Below are positions 1-5,305 of a stretch of 5,305 bases of DNA, one piece after another (the stretch's first letter is position 1; every line of letters begins with the position of its first letter). The notes below the pieces were generated by a model. It saw only the letters and a program-made list of their open reading frames with translations, made no database searches and was not told the origin of the DNA. A program made the position numbers and the translations under genes. Source of the stretch: Rhodobiaceae bacterium (GTDB lineage: Bacteria > Pseudomonadota > Alphaproteobacteria > Parvibaculales > Parvibaculaceae); NCBI GenBank assembly GCA_027352645.1, contig DAIEIL010000036.1, positions 1-5,305 on the forward strand. Reading direction: 5' to 3'.

Positions 1-738
1 AACCGCGTCGATCTCTATCTCCAGCCGATCGTCGGCCTGCCCCAGCGCAAGGTCCGCTACTACGAAGGCCTTTCGCGGCTCCGCTCGGAGCGCGGCGCGC
101 TCATCATGCCGCGCGACTATATGCGCGTGGCCGAACCCGCCGGCATGATGCCGACCGTCGACAACATTCTGCTCTTCCGCTGCATTCAGGTCGTGCGCAA
201 GCTCGCCCAGCGCAACAAGAACGCGGGCGTCTTCTGCAACATCTCCGCCTTCTCGTTGCTCGACGGGGATTTCTTCCCACAATTCGTCGAATACATGCAG
301 CACAATCAGGATCTCGCGCAGCACCTGATCTTCGAGTTCAGCCAGCAGACCGTGGATGGCATGGGCCCGATCGAGGAAGAGAGCATGAGAGCGCTGGCCG
401 ATCTCGGCTTCCGCTTCTCGATGGATCAGGTGACGAGCCTCAAGATCAATGCGGCCGAGCTTCACGACCGCAACTTCCGCTTCATGAAGATCTCGGCTGC
501 GACGCTGATCGACGGCGATCACAGCTCGGCCGACATTCACGCCTCCGACATTCGCGAGGTTCTGCGCCGCAACGGCATTCAGCTCATCGTCGACAAGATC
601 GAGACGGAGCGCGAAGTCGTCGATGTGCTCGACCTCAATGTCGAATATGGACAGGGCTATCTCTTCGGCGAGCCGAAGCCGGTCCGCGAAGAAGTGACCC
701 GCCAGTCGATCGACGCGGCCATCGCGGCAGCCGCCTGA
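1..738 (+). CDS. EAL-domain protein, C-terminal part, degenerate; possibly TipF-like c-di-GMP receptor (5' end outside window)
   Basis: The frame is open from base 1 and ends at TGA 736-738, so this is the last 245 residues of a longer protein; the ATG at 106 lies inside the domain and is not the start. Numbering from the window edge, an EAL domain fills about residues 4-230: QPIV at 8-11, EGLSRLR (the EAL motif region) at 22-28, CNIS at 79-82, FEFSQ at 111-115, MDQVTS at 141-146, MKIS at 162-165, DKIET at 198-202 and GQGYLFGEP at 217-225. From family knowledge, active c-di-GMP phosphodiesterases need Glu (EAL), Asn, Glu, Asp-Asp, Lys and Glu. Here E22, N80, E112, D142, K163 and E201 are kept, but the second Asp of DDFGTG is Gln (Q143) and that loop is rewritten. 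The likely role (inference) is c-di-GMP binding without hydrolysis, as in Caulobacter TipF, a flagellar assembly factor; the missing N-terminus would show whether TipF's membrane and coiled-coil regions are present. EAL family is fairly sure, TipF orthology is not. Confidence 0.85.
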   Translation, partial: NRVDLYLQPIVGLPQRKVRYYEGLSRLRSERGALIMPRDYMRVAEPAGMMPTVDNILLFRCIQVVRKLAQRNKNAGVFCNISAFSLLDGDFFPQFVEYMQHNQDLAQHLIFEFSQQTVDGMGPIEEESMRALADLGFRFSMDQVTSLKINAAELHDRNFRFMKISAATLIDGDHSSADIHASDIREVLRRNGIQLIVDKIETEREVVDVLDLNVEYGQGYLFGEPKPVREEVTRQSIDAAIAAAA

Positions 739-760
739 TCCCACCCCCAAAAGTGCCGTC

Positions 761-783
761 ATGGCCCGGCTTGTCCGGGCCAT
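761..783. repeat. REP-like palindrome (9-bp perfect stem, CTTGT loop)
   Basis: ATGGCCCGG (761-769) pairs perfectly with CCGGGCCAT (775-783) around the loop CTTGT (770-774). It is preceded by CGTC and followed by CCACGTC. From memory, closely related palindromes (CCCGG-CTTGT-CCGGG followed by CATCCACG) occur in many copies between genes in Hyphomicrobiales genomes, so this is probably one copy of a dispersed REP-type element. It starts 22 bases after the stop of the EAL gene and could also slow or end transcription, but no T run follows it. Only one copy is visible, so the repeat status is inference. Confidence 0.6.
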
Positions 784-846
784 CCACGTCTTTGCCTGGA
801 GCGCCGAACCGCCAAGGCGCGGGAGGCCCCAAATGGAACCCCTCGG

Positions 847-874
847 TTGACAGGGCGGGACCCACGGCTATCTT
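847..874 (+). promoter_or_regulatory. Putative sigma70-type promoter for dapD
   Basis: A perfect TTGACA at 847-852 is followed, after 16 bases, by TATCTT at 869-874, which matches four of six consensus -10 positions. Transcription would start near 881, giving a leader of roughly 28 bases before the dapD ATG at 909. No operator or riboswitch-like structure is evident in so short a leader. This is the best promoter match in the gap between the EAL gene and dapD, but it is a sequence match only. Confidence 0.5.
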
Positions 875-894
875 GCCCGCCTACACCCACCCCC

Positions 895-901
895 GAGGGA
901 G
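895..901 (+). promoter_or_regulatory. Ribosome binding site that sets the dapD start
   Basis: GAGGGAG lies 7 bases before the ATG at 909. It supports that ATG over a GTG at 753 in the same frame, which would add 52 residues encoded by the REP-like palindrome and promoter region. Confidence 0.75.
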
Positions 902-908
902 CCGCCCC

Positions 909-1754
909 ATGAGCACCGCCCAACTCAAGTCCGTCATCGAACGCGCCTTCGACGAGCGCGATCAGGTGAATACGGGCACCAAAGGCGAAGTGCGCGAGGC
1001 GGTCGAGACCGCGCTCAACCTGCTCGACAAGGGCGAGGTCCGGGTGGCCGAGAAGATCGGCGGCAACTGGGAAGTGAACCAGTGGCTCAAGAAGGCTGTT
1101 CTGCTCTCCTTCCGCCTGAACGACATGGGCCTCATCGCGGGCGGCCCCGGCGACAACACCCATTGGTGGGACAAGGTGCCGTCCAAGTTCGAAGGCTGGG
1201 GCGAGGCCGAGTTCCGCAAGGCCGGTTTCCGCGCCGTGCCGGGCGCCATCGTCCGCCGCTCGGCCTATATCGCGCCGAGCGTTGTGCTGATGCCCTCCTT
1301 CGTGAACCTCGGCGCCTATGTCGACGAGAGCACCATGGTCGACACATGGGTCACGGTCGGCTCCTGCGCCCAGATTGGCAAGAACTGCCACCTTTCGGGC
1401 GGCGTCGGCATTGGCGGCGTTCTGGAACCGCTGCAGGCGAACCCGGTCGTCATCGAGGATAATTGCTTCATCGGCGCGCGCTCGGAAGTCGTCGAAGGCG
1501 TGATCGTCGGCGAGGGCTCGGTGCTCTCCATGGGCGTCTTCATCAGCGCCTCGACCAAGATCATCGACCGCGCCACCGGCGAGATCCACATCGGCAAGGT
1601 GCCGCCCTATTCGGTCGTCGTGCCGGGCTCCCTGCCGGGCCGCGCCAACCCGGATGGCTCGCCCAGCCCCAGCCTCTATTGCTGCGTCATCGTCAAGACG
1701 GTGGACGCCCAGACGCGCTCCAAGACCTCGATCAACGAGCTGCTGCGCGACTGA
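909..1754 (+). CDS. dapD: 2,3,4,5-tetrahydropyridine-2,6-dicarboxylate N-succinyltransferase
   Basis: DapD transfers succinyl from succinyl-CoA to tetrahydrodipicolinate (EC 2.3.1.117), a cytoplasmic step in the succinylase branch of diaminopimelate and lysine synthesis. The protein has 281 residues, close to the roughly 274 of the E. coli enzyme. The helical N-terminal part (about 1-108) holds WLKKAVLLSFRLND at 59-72, typical of the family. From about 109 to 245 runs a left-handed beta-helix of hexapeptide-type repeats, for example AYIAPSVVLMPSFVNLGAYV, VGSCAQIGKNCHLSGGVGIG and IEDNCFIGARSEVVEGVIVG, followed by HIGKVPPYSVVVPGSLPG (227-244). The C-terminal part includes a Cys pair at 258-259. 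These features separate it from the acetyltransferase DapH and from generic hexapeptide transferases. The ATG at 909 is supported by GAGGGAG 7 bases upstream and by where family homology begins. A promoter candidate lies just upstream, a hairpin with T run directly follows the stop, and dapE begins 40 bases on. The gene looks intact. Confidence 0.97.
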   Translation: MSTAQLKSVIERAFDERDQVNTGTKGEVREAVETALNLLDKGEVRVAEKIGGNWEVNQWLKKAVLLSFRLNDMGLIAGGPGDNTHWWDKVPSKFEGWGEAEFRKAGFRAVPGAIVRRSAYIAPSVVLMPSFVNLGAYVDESTMVDTWVTVGSCAQIGKNCHLSGGVGIGGVLEPLQANPVVIEDNCFIGARSEVVEGVIVGEGSVLSMGVFISASTKIIDRATGEIHIGKVPPYSVVVPGSLPGRANPDGSPSPSLYCCVIVKTVDAQTRSKTSINELLRD

Positions 1755-1756
1755 GG

Positions 1757-1775
1757 CCGTCATTTGACGGTTTTT
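1757..1775 (+). terminator. Small intrinsic-terminator-like hairpin between dapD and dapE
   Basis: Two bases after the dapD stop, CCGTC (1757-1761) pairs with GACGG (1766-1770) around ATTT, followed at once by TTTTT (1771-1775). In RNA two further G-U pairs could form with 1755-1756 using the first Us of the run. The 5-bp stem is short, so it may end only part of the transcripts and lower dapE relative to dapD. It works only in the + direction, since no T run exists on the other side. It may alternatively be a chance structure or protect the dapD 3' end. Confidence 0.45.
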
Positions 1776-1794
1776 CAGGGGCGCGGTACACGGG

Positions 1795-2982
1795 ATGACC
1801 ATGACCGCAGCCTATGACCCGCTTGAGATCGCCGTCGAACTGATCCGCTGCCCCAGTGTGACGCCCAGGGACGAGGGCGCGCTGGCGACGCTGGCGGGCT
1901 ATCTCGCGCCACTCGGCTTTTCCTGCGAGCGCATGCACTTCACCGACGAGGGCACGCCCGACGTCGACAATCTCTATGCGCGGCTTGGGTCCGGTGGCCC
2001 CCATTTCTGCTTTGCTGGCCATACCGATGTCGTGCCCGTGGGCGACGCCGCCGCGTGGTCGGTCGATCCCTTTGCGGGCGAGATCAAGGCGGGAAAGCTT
2101 TTCGGGCGCGGAGCCGCCGACATGAAGGGCTCGATCGCGAGCTTCGTCGCCGCCGCCTCTCGCCTCGTGCGTGAAGGCAAGCTCATCGACGGCGAGGGTT
2201 CGATCAGCCTCCTCATCACCGGCGACGAGGAAGGCCCCGGCATCAACGGCACGAAGAAGATGCTTCAGGCGCTCAGCGCGCGTGGCGAAAAGATCGACCA
2301 TTGCCTCGTCGGCGAGCCGACATGCGTTTCGAAGCTCGGCGACATGATGAAGATCGGCCGCCGCGGCAGCATCAATGGCTGGCTCACGGTGCGCGGCACT
2401 CAGGGCCATGTCGCCTATCCGCATCTCGCCGACAATCCGATCCCGCGCCTTCTCGAAATGCTGCGCCGCCTTGACGCCCGCGTGCTCGATCAGGGCAACG
2501 CACATTTTCAGCCGTCGAATTTCGAGATCACCTCGGTCGATGTCGGCAACGAGACGACCAACCTCATTCCCGGCACCGCGCGGGCGATGATGAACATCCG
2601 CTTCAACGACGAGCATACGGGCGCGTCGCTCGAAGCCTGGATGCGCGGCGTCTTCGATCAGGTCGTGCAGGAGATGGGTGGAGCTTACGAGTTCAGGACG
2701 CAGATTTCGGGCGAATCCTTCATCACACAGCCCGGCTCCTTCTCGGCCCTTATCGCCGATGCGATCACGACGGTGACGGGCCTCGCACCGGAGCTTTCGA
2801 CGAGCGGCGGCACGTCGGACGCGCGCTTCATCCGCGCTTATGCGCCCGTCGTCGAATTCGGCCTCGCCAACCAGACCATGCACAAGGCCGACGAGCATGT
2901 GCCCGCCGAGGATATCGGCCGCCTAGCGGATATCTATGAGACGATCCTCAGGGGCTATTTCGCAGGCGCCGTCGCGTCATGA
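1795..2982 (+). CDS. dapE: Succinyl-diaminopimelate desuccinylase
   Basis: DapE is a di-zinc M20-family amidohydrolase that cleaves N-succinyl-L,L-diaminopimelate to L,L-diaminopimelate and succinate (EC 3.5.1.18) in the cytoplasm. Its 395 residues are slightly longer than the roughly 377 of the Haemophilus enzyme. The expected metal and catalytic residues are present: H76 and D78 in GHTDVVP, bridging D109 in GRGAADMKG, catalytic E145 and metal ligand E146 in DEEG, E174 in VGEPT, and H364 in TMHKADEH. They line up in order with H67, D69, D100, E134, E135, E163 and H349 of H. influenzae DapE. The dimerisation domain (about 185-300) carries RRGSINGWLTVRGTQGHVAYP, and TSGGTSDARF at 336-345 is a DapE signature that separates it from ArgE and carboxypeptidase relatives. 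Start choice is uncertain: ATGs at 1795 and 1801 differ by two residues and neither has a strong Shine-Dalgarno (AGGGG at 1777-1781 is distant). The stop overlaps the next gene's ATG. Confidence 0.97.
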   Translation: MTMTAAYDPLEIAVELIRCPSVTPRDEGALATLAGYLAPLGFSCERMHFTDEGTPDVDNLYARLGSGGPHFCFAGHTDVVPVGDAAAWSVDPFAGEIKAGKLFGRGAADMKGSIASFVAAASRLVREGKLIDGEGSISLLITGDEEGPGINGTKKMLQALSARGEKIDHCLVGEPTCVSKLGDMMKIGRRGSINGWLTVRGTQGHVAYPHLADNPIPRLLEMLRRLDARVLDQGNAHFQPSNFEITSVDVGNETTNLIPGTARAMMNIRFNDEHTGASLEAWMRGVFDQVVQEMGGAYEFRTQISGESFITQPGSFSALIADAITTVTGLAPELSTSGGTSDARFIRAYAPVVEFGLANQTMHKADEHVPAEDIGRLADIYETILRGYFAGAVAS

Positions 2983-3575
2983 GCGCGAATGAGATTGTGC
3001 GAAGCCTGACGGGCGCATGGCATATCGCGCGGCGCGATCCGGATGCCGCGCAATATTTCGACCTTTCAGCCCGCGGTTTCTTCCGCTCCTTCGCGGCGCT
3101 GGCAATCGCGCTGCCGCTCATCCTCATCGCCAGCGTCGCGCTCTGGCGCATGGGGCAGACGATCGACGCCATCGGCGATGTCGATTTTTCATCCTTCGCC
3201 ACGGTGCAGATAGGCGGCGAAGCGCTGACCTGGGTCATCTATCTCGCCGTCATGACGCAGGTGGCGCGCCATCTCGAACTCGGCTCGAACTACAGCGCCT
3301 ATGTCATCACCTTCAACTGGGGTGTGCTGATGACATCGGGGCTCATGCTTCTGCCGCTGGGGTTTTTCCTCATCGGCATCATTGGCGACCAGTTCGCCGT
3401 CATGCTGACGCTGCCTGTCTTCCTGCTCGCCGCATGGTATCGCTGGCAGATCGCGCGCGAAGTGCTGGGCGCAGCGCCTTCGGCGGCCATGGCCATTCTC
3501 ATTCTGGATTTCGTGCTGGGCGCGCTGCTCGATCAGCTATTGACCCGGCTGCTGCTGACGCCGATGGGCGCCTAG
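2979..3575 (+). CDS. Uncharacterised polytopic inner-membrane protein, coupled to dapE
   Basis: I do not recognise a named family. The 198-residue product has a short polar N-terminus (about 1-33, with ARRDPDAAQYFDLS) and then mostly hydrophobic sequence with about four or five membrane segments: near 36-57 (FRSFAALAIALPLILIASVA), 80-97, 108-134 (which may be one or two segments), 138-156 and 168-193. There is no signal peptidase site, no catalytic signature and no cysteine. The ATG at 2979 overlaps the dapE TGA (ATGA), and there is no good Shine-Dalgarno of its own, so translation is probably coupled to dapE. I remember similar unannotated proteins with an N-terminal GAW..AR.DP..YFD..GF.RSF pattern in other Hyphomicrobiales, so it is likely conserved rather than spurious. 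A Yip1-like fold is possible, but I cannot show it. Its stop shares CTAG with the stop of truA on the other strand. A link to lysine or cell-wall metabolism would rest only on position. Confidence 0.85.
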   Translation: MSANEIVRSLTGAWHIARRDPDAAQYFDLSARGFFRSFAALAIALPLILIASVALWRMGQTIDAIGDVDFSSFATVQIGGEALTWVIYLAVMTQVARHLELGSNYSAYVITFNWGVLMTSGLMLLPLGFFLIGIIGDQFAVMLTLPVFLLAAWYRWQIAREVLGAAPSAAMAILILDFVLGALLDQLLTRLLLTPMGA

Positions 3576-4312
3576 TCGTAATCCACTTTAAGCAGATAGA
3601 GCCCGTCCGGCGGCGCGACGGGACCGCAGGCGGCGCGGTCGCGGGCTTTCAGAGCGCGTTCGAGATCGCGGGCGGTCCACTTTCCTTCGCCGACAAGCTT
3701 CAGCGAGCCGACCAGCGAGCGCACCTGATTGTGCAGGAAGGACCGCGCGCGGGCGATGATCTCGATTTCCTCGCCATAGCGCGACACCGACAGTTCATCG
3801 AGCGTCTTCACCGGCGACTTCGCCTGGCACTGCATGGAGCGGAAGGTCGTGAAGTCGTGCTTGCCGACAAGCACCTGCGCGGCCGCGTGCATCGCCTCCG
3901 CATCGAGCGGCTTGTGGACGAGCCAGGCCTGACCCCGATCGAGCGTCAGCGGGGCGCGGCGATTGACGATGCGATACATGTAGTGGCGGCGGGTGGCCGA
4001 GAAACGCGCCTCGAAATCGTCGCCGACTTCCTCGACCTCGACAATGGCGACGGGATGCGGACGCATATGCGCGTTGACCGCATCGCGCAGCGTGTCGGTG
4101 CGCACGGGCTCCGGCAGATCGACATGCGCAACCTGGCCCAGCGCATGGACGCCGGCATCGGTGCGGCCTGCGCCGTTCACGCGAATATCGGCGCCGCAAA
4201 AGCCCTTGAAGCCCGCCTCGAGTGCGTCCTGCACGGAACCGCCATCGGCCTGGCTCTGCCAGCCGACGAAATTCGTGCCGTCATATTCGATGGTGAGCTT
4301 GTAGCGAGGCAT
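3572..4312 (-). CDS. truA: tRNA pseudouridine(38-40) synthase
   Basis: TruA converts uridines 38, 39 and 40 in the anticodon arm of many tRNAs to pseudouridine (EC 5.4.99.12) and acts as a dimer in the cytoplasm. The protein has 246 residues, at the short end of the family (E. coli 270). Visible motifs are KLTIEYDGTNFVGWQ (5-19), the catalytic loop GAGRTDAGVHALGQVAH (47-63) with nucleophile D52, ARFSATRRHYMYRI (102-115), FLHNQVRSLVGSL (192-204) and the C-terminal GPVAPPDGLYLL (230-241). The ATG at 4312-4310 overlaps the fmt TGA by one base (TGATG), and GAAAGG at 4326-4321 inside fmt is a usable ribosome binding site 8 bases away. An in-frame extension to 4582 exists, but it would read antiframe through fmt, giving arginine-rich sequence, and is rejected. 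The gene is last in its operon; its TAG overlaps the TAG of the converging membrane-protein gene. Confidence 0.96.
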   Translation of the reverse strand: MPRYKLTIEYDGTNFVGWQSQADGGSVQDALEAGFKGFCGADIRVNGAGRTDAGVHALGQVAHVDLPEPVRTDTLRDAVNAHMRPHPVAIVEVEEVGDDFEARFSATRRHYMYRIVNRRAPLTLDRGQAWLVHKPLDAEAMHAAAQVLVGKHDFTTFRSMQCQAKSPVKTLDELSVSRYGEEIEIIARARSFLHNQVRSLVGSLKLVGEGKWTARDLERALKARDRAACGPVAPPDGLYLLKVDYD

Positions 4313-5250
4313 CAGGCGAGCCTTTCGCCGACCGTGAGCGCAAAGCCGCGCAGGAAATCGTCGGCCTTCATCGGCCCTTTGCCCGCGCGCTGCAACTCGC
4401 CGACATGGAGCGTGCCTTCGCCACAGGCAATCGTGATGCCGCCTTCGATGGACAGCACTTCGCCGGGCGCGCCGCTGCCCGCAACGGGCCTCGCGCGCAA
4501 CACCTTGACGCGGACGGGCTTGCCGTCGCGCTCCACCTCGAAGAAGGCGCCGGGGAAAGGCGTGAGGCCCCTGATATGACAATCGAGGGACTTAGCGTCG
4601 CGCGACCAGTCGATGCGGGCTTCTTCCTTCTCGATCTTCTTCGCGTAGGTGACGCCTTCTGCCGATTGCGGCGCGGCATGGAGACCGCCGCGTTCGAGAG
4701 CCGCGAGCGCGCGCACCATCAGCGATGCGCCGATTTCGGAAAGCCTGTCGTGGAGGCCTCCCGCCGTCGCGTCCGGCGCAATGGCGACATGTTCGGCAAG
4801 AAGCACGGGCCCCGTGTCGAGGCCCACATCCATCTGCATCACCATGACGCCGGTTTCCGCGTCACCCGCCATGATGGCGCGCTGGATGGGCGCGGCGCCG
4901 CGCCAGCGGGGCAGCAGAGAGGCATGGAGATTGAGACAGCCGAGCCGCGGCGCCTCAAGCACGGGCTTGGGCAGGATGAGCCCATAGGCAACGACGACCG
5001 CGACATCGAGGTCGAGATCGGCGAAGGCCTTCTGCTCTTCTTCCGGCTTGAGCGAGACCGGCGTGCGGACGGGAATGCCGTGTTCTTCGGCGAAGCGATG
5101 GACCGGCGAAGGCTGCTCCGCCATGCCGCGGCCCGCCTTGCGCGGCGGCTGCGAATAGACGGCAACGACCTCATGGCCGGCGGCGATCAGCTCGGCCAGA
5201 ACCGGAACGGAAAAATCGGGGGTGCCCATGAAGGCGAGACGAAGGGTCAT
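4312..5250 (-). CDS. fmt: Methionyl-tRNA formyltransferase
   Basis: Fmt formylates the amino group of Met on initiator tRNA using 10-formyltetrahydrofolate (EC 2.1.2.9), preparing it for translation initiation. Its 312 residues match the usual length (E. coli 315). The N-terminal Rossmann-type domain (1-about 190) starts LRLAFMGTPDFSVPVL and includes SQPPRKAGRG (33-42), which belongs to the loop that contacts tRNA. The formyltransferase catalytic triad is visible as N107 and H109 in LNLHASLLPRWRGAAP and D145 in DVGLDTGPVL, matching N109, H111 and D147 in E. coli. YAKKIEKEEARIDW (202-215) leads into the C-terminal OB-like tRNA-binding domain with RGLTPFPGAF (227-236). The ATG at 5250-5248 has AGAAGG 5 bases upstream. 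The gene begins 19 bases after the probable def stop and overlaps truA by one base, forming def-fmt-truA. It looks intact. Confidence 0.97.
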   Translation of the reverse strand: MTLRLAFMGTPDFSVPVLAELIAAGHEVVAVYSQPPRKAGRGMAEQPSPVHRFAEEHGIPVRTPVSLKPEEEQKAFADLDLDVAVVVAYGLILPKPVLEAPRLGCLNLHASLLPRWRGAAPIQRAIMAGDAETGVMVMQMDVGLDTGPVLLAEHVAIAPDATAGGLHDRLSEIGASLMVRALAALERGGLHAAPQSAEGVTYAKKIEKEEARIDWSRDAKSLDCHIRGLTPFPGAFFEVERDGKPVRVKVLRARPVAGSGAPGEVLSIEGGITIACGEGTLHVGELQRAGKGPMKADDFLRGFALTVGERLA

Positions 5251-5255
5251 GCGCG

Positions 5256-5261
5256 CCTTCT
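5256..5261 (-). promoter_or_regulatory. Ribosome binding site of fmt
   Basis: On the - strand AGAAGG lies 5 bases before the fmt ATG (5250-5248). It sits directly downstream of a hairpin that overlaps the preceding stop codon, so its exposure could depend on whether that hairpin is open. Confidence 0.65.
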
Positions 5262-5262
5262 G

Positions 5263-5278
5263 CCGGCCCTCAGGCCGG
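5263..5278 (-). other. Perfect hairpin over the upstream stop codon, before fmt
   Basis: On the - strand CCGGCC (5278-5273) pairs with GGCCGG (5268-5263). The four-base loop TGAG (5272-5269) contains the TGA stop of the probable def gene. The fmt ribosome binding site begins two bases after the stem. There is no T run, so it does not look like a terminator. It may influence re-initiation or coupling between the two genes; that is inference. Confidence 0.5.
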
Positions 5279-5305
5279 TTCCTTTTCCTGGAACTTCTTC
5301 GCCTT
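5270..5305 (-). CDS. def: Probable peptide deformylase, last 11 codons (most of gene outside window)
   Basis: On the - strand the window edge is in a frame reading KAKKFQEKEPA and then TGA at 5272-5270. Lysine-rich tails of this kind end many alphaproteobacterial deformylases, and def lies directly upstream of fmt in many bacteria, with a gap here of only 19 bases. Deformylase (EC 3.5.1.88) removes the formyl group that Fmt adds. None of its metal-binding motifs are inside the window, so the name rests on position and tail character. Confidence 0.5.
   Translation of the reverse strand, partial: KAKKFQEKEPA

Noticed and set aside
753..908. 52-residue N-terminal extension of dapD from a GTG at 753
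   Set aside because: It would be encoded by the REP-like palindrome and the promoter candidate, lies outside family homology, and the ATG at 909 has a good ribosome binding site.
759..1802. 347-codon - strand open frame antisense to dapD
   Set aside because: Same reason: an antisense shadow of an intact conserved gene, with repetitive Ala/Asp/Gly/His composition.
1732..2898. 388-codon - strand open frame antisense to dapE
   Set aside because: Low-complexity Arg/Ala/His/Asp-rich product with no motif; it mirrors the codon bias of dapE.
3602..3622. Inverted repeat CCCGTC / GACGGG near the 3' end of truA as a terminator for the + strand operon
   Set aside because: The 6-bp stem has a 9-base loop and no T run on either side, and it encodes the conserved PVAPPDG segment of TruA, so coding constraint explains it.
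3017..4579. 520-codon + strand open frame across the membrane gene, truA and part of fmt
   Set aside because: It is out of frame with the membrane gene and antisense to truA and fmt, whose motifs are intact; the composition (rich in Arg, His and Ala) is typical of a shadow frame in GC-rich DNA.
4313..4582. 90-residue N-terminal extension of truA
   Set aside because: The extra part is an alternative frame within fmt and is Arg-rich; family homology starts exactly at MPRYKLTIEYDG.
1..5305. CRISPR arrays, insertion sequences, tRNA or rRNA genes, defence or phage genes
   Set aside because: No spaced direct repeats, transposase motifs, cloverleaf or foreign composition were seen; every stretch over 300 bases is covered by a recognisable or plausible gene.

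Overview
The window is GC-rich, densely packed bacterial chromosome. Gene content, gene order (deformylase tail, fmt, truA; dapD, dapE) and protein style point to an alphaproteobacterium, probably of the Hyphomicrobiales or a Parvibaculum-like lineage. The genus is a guess from memory of protein style, not a database result.

Left part, + strand: bases 1-738 are the 3' end of a gene encoding a C-terminal EAL-type domain. The domain is degenerate at several signature positions and resembles the flagellar c-di-GMP receptor TipF more than an active phosphodiesterase. A 170-base intergenic stretch follows. It holds a REP-like palindrome of a type I remember as common in alphaproteobacterial genomes, a plausible sigma70-type promoter and a good ribosome binding site. 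Then comes dapD (909-1754, tetrahydrodipicolinate N-succinyltransferase), a small hairpin followed by five Ts, dapE (1795-2982, succinyl-diaminopimelate desuccinylase), and an uncharacterised polytopic membrane protein (2979-3575) whose ATG overlaps the dapE stop. dapD and dapE supply two steps of the succinylase branch of meso-diaminopimelate and lysine synthesis, and so feed peptidoglycan and protein synthesis.

Right part, - strand, read from right to left: the last 11 codons of a gene that is probably def (peptide deformylase), then fmt (5250-4312, methionyl-tRNA formyltransferase), then truA (4312-3572, tRNA pseudouridine 38-40 synthase). fmt and truA overlap by one base (TGATG). This is a translation-related operon: Fmt adds the formyl group to initiator tRNA, deformylase removes it from new proteins, and TruA modifies tRNA anticodon arms.

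The two operons converge tail to tail, and their last genes share a CTAG tetranucleotide from which each reads its own TAG stop. I found no CRISPR array, transposase, tRNA or rRNA gene and no sign of a new defence or mobile system. This is mostly ordinary core genome. The points worth a second look are the degenerate EAL domain, the unknown membrane gene coupled to dapE, the dapD-dapE hairpin, the REP-like palindrome and the gene junctions.
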